A stretch of 5,223 nucleotides of DNA from Actinomycetes bacterium. Lineage in GTDB: Bacteria; Planctomycetota; Phycisphaerae; JAACET01. Of this stretch, positions 1-5,223 are shown one piece after another (position 1 is the stretch's first letter; each line of letters opens with the position of its first letter). Position numbers and translations under genes: made by a program. A model generated the notes under the pieces. The model saw nothing but the letters and a program-made list of their open reading frames with translations. It was not told the DNA's origin and searched no databases. The stretch lies in contig DAOVKO010000154.1 of the NCBI GenBank assembly GCA_030631725.1, forward strand, positions 1-5,223. Direction: 5' to 3'.

Positions 1-653
1 ATCATAACCTGCTCCGCCGCAAAGCCGCTGCGTCTGATTGCCGCTTGCCCCATGTATTTGCAAGGCTTTCCCAGGACCACGTCCGGCTCTTGACCGGTGG
101 TCGCACAGATTGCTGCGGTGATCGCCCCGCAGTCCGGCCAAAAACCTTCCGTCCCGGGCATAGCTACGTCCGGGTGCGTCGCCAGCCACTTACAACCTCC
201 CTCGATTGCAAAGCAAGCCGCCTTGAGCCGTTCGTAGCACAGTTCCGTATCGAAGCCCACCACCACGCAGTCCGGATTCTCATCCGTTAGCTTCAACCCC
301 TTCTCCAAAAGGGCCTCCCGCAGGGCCTTGGCCCCCAAAACCATTACTGAGCCGCACTTCCACTCTTCTTTCAGGAACTCAGCCGCCACCTCCGCGCTGC
401 TGAGAATGTTCTGGGCTTCCACTGGCAGTCCAGCTCCGCTTAGACGCTCAGCATGTTCAGCCAGGCTGATCGAGTTGTTGTTGGTTACCACCAGGAAGCT
501 CCGCCCGCTCTGTTCGATAGCTTCGAACAGTCGCTCCGCACCGGGCGTGCGCTCTTGCCCCACGATGATCGTACCGTCGATATCCAAGAGCAGGCAGCGA
601 ACTTTCCCGAGGATGTTTGCTTGCTCAAACCTCTCGCTGGCAGGTGCCTTCAA
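1..653 (-). CDS. HAD-IIA family phosphatase (NagD-like), partial, C-terminus outside window
   Basis: This is the N-terminal 217 codons of a HAD-superfamily hydrolase of the IIA class (NagD / 4-nitrophenylphosphatase type), cytoplasmic Mg-dependent phosphatases acting on small phosphorylated metabolites. Visible signatures are motif I DIDGT (residues 24-28, nucleophile Asp24 and acid/base Asp26), motif II VVTNNNS (55-61), the IIA cap region with THPDVAMPGTEGF (159-171) and PDCGAI (173-178), and motif III GKP with Lys196. Motif IV (usually GDR-x-x-TDI) should lie just beyond the left edge, so catalytic completeness cannot be judged. The reading frame opens directly after the stop of the upstream gene, and no ATG lies before motif I. 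The only sensible start is the TTG at 653-651, nine bases after that stop, with only a weak upstream purine stretch (AGAG). The close spacing indicates co-transcription, possibly translational coupling, with the DUF2617-like gene. The family call is firm; the substrate is unknown. Confidence 0.9.
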   Translation of the reverse strand, partial: MKAPASERFEQANILGKVRCLLLDIDGTIIVGQERTPGAERLFEAIEQSGRSFLVVTNNNSISLAEHAERLSGAGLPVEAQNILSSAEVAAEFLKEEWKCGSVMVLGAKALREALLEKGLKLTDENPDCVVVGFDTELCYERLKAACFAIEGGCKWLATHPDVAMPGTEGFWPDCGAITAAICATTGQEPDVVLGKPCKYMGQAAIRRSGFAAEQVM

Positions 654-662
654 TTCTGGTCT

Positions 663-1268
663 CTATTGTTTGGGGGATTGTCCTTGATCGGTTTTCCTGA
701 CTGGCTTGCCCACTCGCCGCGACTTGACCGGGGCCTTGAAGATCGACTGCGTCTTAGCCATTGCCAGTTCCTCCGGGAACGCATGGCAGGTGGTAACATG
801 CAACTCCCTCTCCCGGGCCTCGACCTCCACGTAGCCAAACCGCGACTCAGCCATATCAGCCCTGCCGTGCAGAACCAGCGTCCCTCGGCTCTGCGCCCTG
901 GCCAGTACGTCCTGATAAACACTGGCAAAGACCTTCTTGCTCATCCGCTCCACTTGCCCGGCCATCACGTATCCCAACCCTTCTGCACAACGCTGTCGGC
1001 AGGTTCTTTCACCTCGCAGAGGAAATTTCTGAAGCACCCCACGACGCGGACGCAGCCCATTTCCGCCTCCCAGTACTTCTACCATAAACAGCTTCTTCCA
1101 GCAGAACGTTACCACGTGTCCGCCTTCGACCAGCCAGACACTCGCCCAGTACATCCGCTCTTCTATATCCTGTCGGTGATCGATATTGAACAATTCCGGG
1201 TGGGCCGGACGATTATATAATCCAAATTGCAGATCCCCCGCGTATACTCGCTGGTCAGATACGCTCAT
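663..1268 (-). CDS. DUF2617-like conserved protein, function unknown
   Basis: This is a 201-residue soluble protein with no signal peptide or membrane segment. From memory it resembles the DUF2617 family of actinobacteria and planctomycetes. Shared-looking landmarks are HPELF near residues 23-27, a GHVV segment (50-53), EVLGGG (64-69), QVERMS (105-110), HAFPEE (162-167) and KTQSIF (172-177), with a basic tail after residue 178. No catalytic role is known to me for the family. The frame stays open upstream to 1496, but the added 76 residues do not look like protein of this family. The ATG at 1268 is preceded by GGAG six bases away, so I use that start. The protein ends nine bases before a HAD-IIA phosphatase, suggesting a two-gene operon. 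The ORF is convincing; the family name is a recollection rather than a search result. Confidence 0.75.
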   Translation of the reverse strand: MSVSDQRVYAGDLQFGLYNRPAHPELFNIDHRQDIEERMYWASVWLVEGGHVVTFCWKKLFMVEVLGGGNGLRPRRGVLQKFPLRGERTCRQRCAEGLGYVMAGQVERMSKKVFASVYQDVLARAQSRGTLVLHGRADMAESRFGYVEVEARERELHVTTCHAFPEELAMAKTQSIFKAPVKSRRVGKPVRKTDQGQSPKQ

Positions 1269-1274
1269 CAGTTG

Positions 1275-1278
1275 CTCC
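1275..1278 (-). promoter_or_regulatory. Ribosome binding site fixing the DUF2617-like start
   Basis: On the minus strand GGAG lies six bases before the ATG at 1268. It is the best-spaced Shine-Dalgarno match among the in-frame ATGs considered, and it argues against the longer reading from 1496. Confidence 0.7.
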
Positions 1279-1329
1279 GCTCGATTACCGCTGCCAAAGC
1301 CGTTCATCTCCGCAGAATTGCCAGGCCGC

Positions 1330-1358
1330 ATTCTACCAAATCTCTGCACATTGACCAA
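1330..1358 (-). promoter_or_regulatory. Candidate sigma-70-type promoter of the DUF2617-like/HAD operon
   Basis: Reading the minus strand, TTGGTC (1358-1353) is followed after exactly 17 bases by TAGAAT (1335-1330). The -10 box matches the TATAAT consensus at five of six positions; the -35 box matches only its TTG. Transcription would begin near 1323, leaving a leader of about 55 bases before the ATG at 1268. A dedicated promoter is expected here because a terminator at 1572-1606 separates this operon from the upstream gene. Confidence 0.45.
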
Positions 1359-1571
1359 GCAAAATCTGCCCTCTAACCGCATATTTCGCATCTTTAAATT
1401 GAAAGCTTGCCCGGACCAATGCCCGCCGAAACCAAGGCGGCTTTGTTCCAAATTGAACCGCATCAGAGCCCTTCTTTTGCTAACTATTGCTCTCAAAAGC
1501 TCTTGTTGCCGGCTGTCCCAACGCCCCCAGGCTGCATCCTGGGGGAGCTTCGAACCCTAAACCTCCCTGCC
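1359..1571. other. Non-coding spacer with three small hairpins
   Basis: I see no credible gene in this stretch. It holds three inverted repeats: CCGCC/GGCGG at 1423-1440, an interrupted stem AGAG plus CTTTTG pairing with CAAAAG plus CTCT at 1465-1503, and a perfect eight-base-pair stem CCCCCAGG/CCTGGGGG with a six-base loop at 1524-1545. None is followed by a T-run, so they are not intrinsic terminators. Confidence 0.5.
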
Positions 1572-1606
1572 AAAAAATTGAGCCGCCCTGTGCCAGCAGG
1601 ACGGCT
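1572..1606 (-). terminator. Intrinsic terminator of the PEP-CTERM gene
   Basis: On the minus strand AGCCGTCCTG pairs with CAGGGCGGCT around a six-base loop. The stem has ten positions with one mismatch (positions 1606-1581). It is followed by CAA and six Ts (1577-1572). It lies about 70 bases after the stop codon of the PEP-CTERM gene and is the most convincing terminator on this strand. Confidence 0.8.
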
Positions 1607-1675
1607 CCAATGCTAACCTTTTTTCTCTCCGCACTGACCAAATACTTGGTCTCTTCTCCATTCTCGGGCGTGATC

Positions 1676-1990
1676 TTACCGCCGGCCAGTGCGGTATTTT
1701 CGCATTACTCTCACGCTCACAGTCATTAAGCCGCCGCCTGTCAGCACCACCAGCGTCGCCGGCTCCGGGCTCAGCACCGGCTCGCCCCACCAAGCCTCGA
1801 TCACCGTGCCCCCCAAACTGGCTCTTTCCACCACAACCACATCCCTCGCGAGCCTATTGAGGGACCCCATCTTTTCTCCCGCGCTTCTCTCGGGCACAGC
1901 CTCCAGCGGCAGTTCGGCATAGACCGAACAAACCACCGTCAAAACTCCCAGCAGACACCAGATAATTACCTTGCCAATTGATTTCCGCAT
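1676..1990 (-). CDS. Small PEP-CTERM sorting-signal protein
   Basis: This is a 104-residue exported protein. Residues 1-25 form a signal peptide: basic MRKSIGK, a hydrophobic core of about 15 residues, and a likely cleavage after VYA. The C-terminus is a typical PEP-CTERM tripartite signal: PEPAT at 75-79, a hydrophobic helix at about 80-94, and a basic end RVMRKYRTGRR at 94-104. In this family an exosortase recognises the PEP motif and processes the protein at the cell envelope, often linked with extracellular polysaccharide; no exosortase is in this window. The mature part is only about 50 residues, with no domain I recognise. The start at 1990 has GGGAGA upstream and gives a proper signal peptide; a longer reading from 2056 would bury it. 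The gene stands alone, with its own terminator at 1572-1606. Family assignment is strong; the specific role is unknown. Confidence 0.87.
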   Translation of the reverse strand: MRKSIGKVIIWCLLGVLTVVCSVYAELPLEAVPERSAGEKMGSLNRLARDVVVVERASLGGTVIEAWWGEPVLSPEPATLVVLTGGGLMTVSVRVMRKYRTGRR

Positions 1991-1995
1991 CGTGT

Positions 1996-2001
1996 TCTCC
2001 C
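1996..2001 (-). promoter_or_regulatory. Ribosome binding site of the PEP-CTERM gene
   Basis: GGGAGA on the minus strand, with its GGAG core six bases before the ATG at 1990. It decides between this start and the in-frame upstream ATG at 2056, which would put 22 polar residues ahead of the signal peptide. Confidence 0.75.
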
Positions 2002-2114
2002 ATCCTGATCTGCACCTGCTCATCAGTTGTCCTTCAGGCCGGACACTCAAGCACATAGCTCTAACGATACTGCCGCTTTGAGCACTTGGTTTTTTTGGCT
2101 GCTTGGTACGGATG

Positions 2115-2176
2115 GTTGCCGACGGATTCTCGATCCGCAGCTCTGGACGTGACAGATCTTTGCTCTGCCCGGCAAC
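2115..2176. other. Candidate structured element: three-way junction with tRNA-like arms
   Basis: A perfect seven-base-pair stem, GTTGCCG (2115-2121) with CGGCAAC (2170-2176), encloses two hairpins. The first is CGGAT/ATCCG at 2123-2137. The second is AGCTCTG/CAGATCT at 2139-2159, with one mismatch and a seven-base loop. Read on the minus strand the arrangement resembles an acceptor stem, an anticodon arm and an abutting T-arm. However, there is no D-arm, only about two bases in place of the variable region, and no proper TTC in the T-loop, so it is not a working tRNA gene. It could be a leader structure of the PEP-CTERM mRNA, a decayed tRNA-like sequence or chance. Confidence 0.35.
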
Positions 2177-2184
2177 GCTTCTCT

Positions 2185-2207
2185 CAAGAGGGGGAAAACG
2201 ACTCTTG
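2185..2207. other. Small hairpin
   Basis: CAAGAG (2185-2190) pairs perfectly with CTCTTG (2202-2207) across an eleven-base loop. On the plus strand it is followed by only three Ts and then a pyrimidine-rich stretch, so it is at best a weak terminator. It lies next to the folded element at 2115-2176. Confidence 0.3.
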
Positions 2208-2326
2208 TTTCCTGCTTCTCGACCTCTTACTTCTCTCTCTCGGCTGTAAGTTTGTCTTTAGCAGAATGGTTTTCTTAGCCGTCAATTGAAGACTACCTCA
2301 GGAAAGCCCCTCTGGCAAATCCGCGC

Positions 2327-2399
2327 AAAAAAAAACTCCATATCCCCCCTATCAAACCCCCAGAAACGATTTTATCGACCCGTTCCTGCGAAAATGGCC
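2327..2399 (-). terminator. Possible weak uvrB transcript end: T9 tract without a strong hairpin
   Basis: After the uvrB stop the minus strand carries a run of nine Ts (2335-2327). It is preceded by G-rich tracts (G5, then G6) and a small CGAT/ATCG hairpin with a three-base loop. No stable stem directly abuts the T-run, so a classic intrinsic terminator is not shown; this is only the most plausible transcript-end signal seen downstream of uvrB. Confidence 0.3.
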
Positions 2400-4481
<2,082 letters not shown>

Positions 4482-4486
4482 AACCA

Positions 4487-4491
4487 CTCCC
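4487..4491 (-). promoter_or_regulatory. Ribosome binding site favouring the 4481 uvrB start
   Basis: GGGAG on the minus strand, five bases before the ATG at 4481. A competing AAGGA (4532-4528) sits seven bases before the ATG at 4520, but it would lie at or upstream of the transcription start predicted from the -10 box at 4540-4535, so it would probably not be in the mRNA. Confidence 0.6.
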
Positions 4492-4534
4492 GCCGCTATT
4501 GTCCCGGGCAATATTGTCACTGCCCCATCCTTCT

Positions 4535-4563
4535 ACTATAGGAGCTCCATTTGCCACATTCAA
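4535..4563 (-). promoter_or_regulatory. Sigma-70-type promoter of uvrB
   Basis: On the minus strand TTGAAT (4563-4558) and TATAGT (4540-4535) are separated by exactly 17 bases. They match the TTGACA and TATAAT consensus at four and five of six positions. Transcription would begin near 4528, giving a leader of roughly 45 bases to the ATG at 4481. I see no clear inverted repeat overlapping it of the kind expected for a LexA operator. Confidence 0.65.
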
Positions 4564-4621
4564 GCGCCTCTCCCTTCCCGGAAGCCTTAATGCACTCAAG
4601 ATTAACGAGGTCTTTGTTTAG

Positions 4622-4684
4622 CCCCCAGGTTCCGACCACAGCTCCCTACAGGAAGGACGCTACGCGTTATCCTGGGGGTTTTTT
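4622..4684 (+). terminator. Orphan terminator-like stem or small structured RNA
   Basis: A perfect eight-base-pair stem, CCCCCAGG (4622-4629) with CCTGGGGG (4671-4678), is followed at once on the plus strand by six Ts (4679-4684). The 41-base interior can form small stems such as TTCC/GGAA (4630-4633 with 4651-4654). The stem plus T-run is the form of an intrinsic terminator, but no plus-strand gene lies upstream, since uvrB points the other way. It may end a short non-coding RNA, act as an attenuator in a long leader of the sigma factor gene, or be a copy of an intergenic repeat. Confidence 0.55.
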
Positions 4685-4695
4685 ATTGCTTTGTC

Positions 4696-4726
4696 CCTCA
4701 AGCCTCAAGCCTCAGGCCTCAGGCCT
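4696..4726. repeat. Perfect heptanucleotide tandem repeat
   Basis: Four head-to-tail seven-base units, CCTCAAG twice then CCTCAGG twice, followed by a partial CCT. The units differ only at one position (A or G), in pairs. The array lies outside genes, between the terminator-like stem and the sigma factor gene. It is not long enough to be a classic minisatellite, but it is too regular to be ordinary spacer. Confidence 0.85.
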
Positions 4727-4902
4727 TTCTCTGTGCTTTTCTTCACCCCGTGATTTCCCCAACACGAAGTGTCCTTCGGAAACATTTATGCACCCCTGCC
4801 TAGCCCTGTCGGCTCGCTGAGGTCTTTTTTAAAATATCCGTCACACTCACCCCCCAGACCTCGTCTTAGCTTACAGAATAGCCTACCTGGAGGAGAGAGA
4901 GT

Positions 4903-5223
4903 ATGGAGCCTATTCAGGCCCCCACAGCTTCTGCGCACTTATCCGCCGACGATTCTTTCGAGAGTTTGATCCGCCAAGCCCAGTCCGGCGACCAGTCGGC
5001 CTTTAACCGCTTGTACGAGTCCTTTCGCCCCCGCGTGGCCAAGTTCCTATATAATGCCACCGGCGATTACTGGCTTGCCGACGAACTCACTAACGACACT
5101 TTCCTCCGCACCCATCGAGCCTTACCAACTCTAAAACAGCACCAGGAGTCCAGCTTCTTATCTTTCTTATTCCGCACCGCAGCCAATTTGCTTTGTGACC
5201 ATCGCCGAGGAAAGCATCTACCC
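4903..5223 (+). CDS. ECF-type RNA polymerase sigma factor, partial, C-terminus outside window
   Basis: The first 107 codons of a sigma-70 family protein of the ECF type, which directs RNA polymerase to specific promoters. After a short acidic leader, region 2 is visible at about residues 33-105: AFNRLYESFRPRVAKFLY (33-50), then DYWLADELTNDTFLRTHRAL (55-74), the segment used for core binding and -10 recognition, then FLSFLFRTAANLLCDHRRGK (85-104). Region 4, which would bind the -35 element, is beyond the right edge, as would be any anti-sigma factor gene. The start is set by a strong GGAGG (4889-4893) nine bases before the ATG. It is transcribed divergently from uvrB. I find no convincing promoter; an AT-rich stretch at 4825-4837 is the only hint. 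The protein class is firm; the ECF subgroup and its regulon cannot be told from this fragment. Confidence 0.93.
   Translation, partial: MEPIQAPTASAHLSADDSFESLIRQAQSGDQSAFNRLYESFRPRVAKFLYNATGDYWLADELTNDTFLRTHRALPTLKQHQESSFLSFLFRTAANLLCDHRRGKHLP

Larger units (their letters stand above)
2002..2399. other. Intergenic region between uvrB and the PEP-CTERM gene, no gene seen
   Basis: About 400 bases without a supportable gene. It must contain the end of the uvrB transcript and the promoter of the PEP-CTERM gene, but I find no well-matched -35/-10 pair; TATCGT (minus, 2071-2066) is the best lone -10 candidate. A run of seven As on the minus strand (2096-2090) lies upstream of it. The region also contains the folded element at 2115-2176, a hairpin at 2185-2207 and a pyrimidine-rich plus-strand stretch at 2208-2240. 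Confidence 0.5.

Noticed and set aside
650..928. Minus-strand 92-codon frame overlapping the end of the DUF2617-like gene
   Set aside because: It is an out-of-frame shadow, rich in Arg, Ser and Trp, with no supporting motif.
453..1220. Plus-strand open frame of 255 codons
   Set aside because: It runs antisense across both the HAD and DUF2617-like genes and has no recognisable protein features.
1269..1496. N-terminal extension of the DUF2617-like protein by 76 residues
   Set aside because: The predicted promoter would lie inside it, the ATG at 1268 has a well-spaced ribosome binding site, and the extension does not fit the family as I recall it.
1500..1560. GGTTCGAA on the minus strand, resembling a tRNA T-loop
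   Set aside because: No acceptor, D or anticodon arms can be placed around it; the neighbouring sequence forms the CCCCCAGG hairpin instead.
2010..2030. CTGATGAG on the minus strand, as in a hammerhead ribozyme core
   Set aside because: The required following stem and the GAAA segment with its pairing partner are missing.
2086..2289. Plus-strand 67-codon frame starting with TTG in the uvrB/PEP-CTERM spacer
   Set aside because: It has no Shine-Dalgarno, starts on a rare codon, overlaps the hairpins at 2115-2207 and resembles nothing known. Its repeated MVFLA at both ends reflects similar T-rich DNA and is probably chance.
4802..4830. AGCC/GGCT hairpin followed by T6 as a terminator
   Set aside because: The stem has only four base pairs and is separated from the T-run by about ten bases. 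The T-rich stretch is more likely part of the AT-rich upstream region of the sigma factor gene.
4551..4969. Short plus-strand frames upstream of and overlapping the sigma factor start
   Set aside because: They cross the terminator stem, the heptamer repeat and the sigma factor's own start in other frames, and have no ribosome binding site or motif.

Overview
The window reads as a bacterial chromosome segment, most likely from a planctomycete (Phycisphaerae-like). This is an inference from the combination of a small PEP-CTERM protein, a protein resembling the DUF2617 family as I remember it from planctomycetes and actinobacteria, an ECF-type sigma factor, and a moderately GC-rich composition. 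No rRNA or other decisive taxonomic marker is present.

Layout from left to right. Positions 1-653 (minus) hold the N-terminal 217 codons of a HAD-IIA phosphatase that runs off the left edge. Nine bases upstream of it ends a 201-residue DUF2617-like protein (663-1268, minus). It has a clear ribosome binding site and a candidate promoter at 1330-1358, so the two probably form one transcript. Positions 1359-1571 are non-coding. A good intrinsic terminator (1572-1606, minus) closes the next gene, a 104-residue secreted PEP-CTERM protein (1676-1990, minus). Positions 1991-2399 have no gene but contain several hairpins, including a tRNA-like three-way junction at 2115-2176. uvrB (2400-4481, minus) is complete and shows all the helicase and damage-recognition motifs of the nucleotide excision repair protein. 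It has a basic C-terminal tail and a well-spaced promoter at 4535-4563. The 420-base divergent region 4482-4902 also carries an orphan plus-strand terminator-like stem (4622-4684) and a perfect heptamer tandem repeat (4696-4726). From 4903 on the plus strand a sigma-70 region 2 protein (ECF type) begins and leaves the window at 5223.

Functionally the genes look independent: DNA repair (uvrB), transcriptional control (ECF sigma), a surface or envelope-targeted small protein that needs an exosortase encoded elsewhere, and a two-gene unit of unknown purpose (DUF2617-like plus HAD phosphatase). No phage, plasmid, insertion sequence or CRISPR signal is visible. I found no obvious new multi-gene system. 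The least explained parts are the intergenic structured elements and the very short PEP-CTERM protein.
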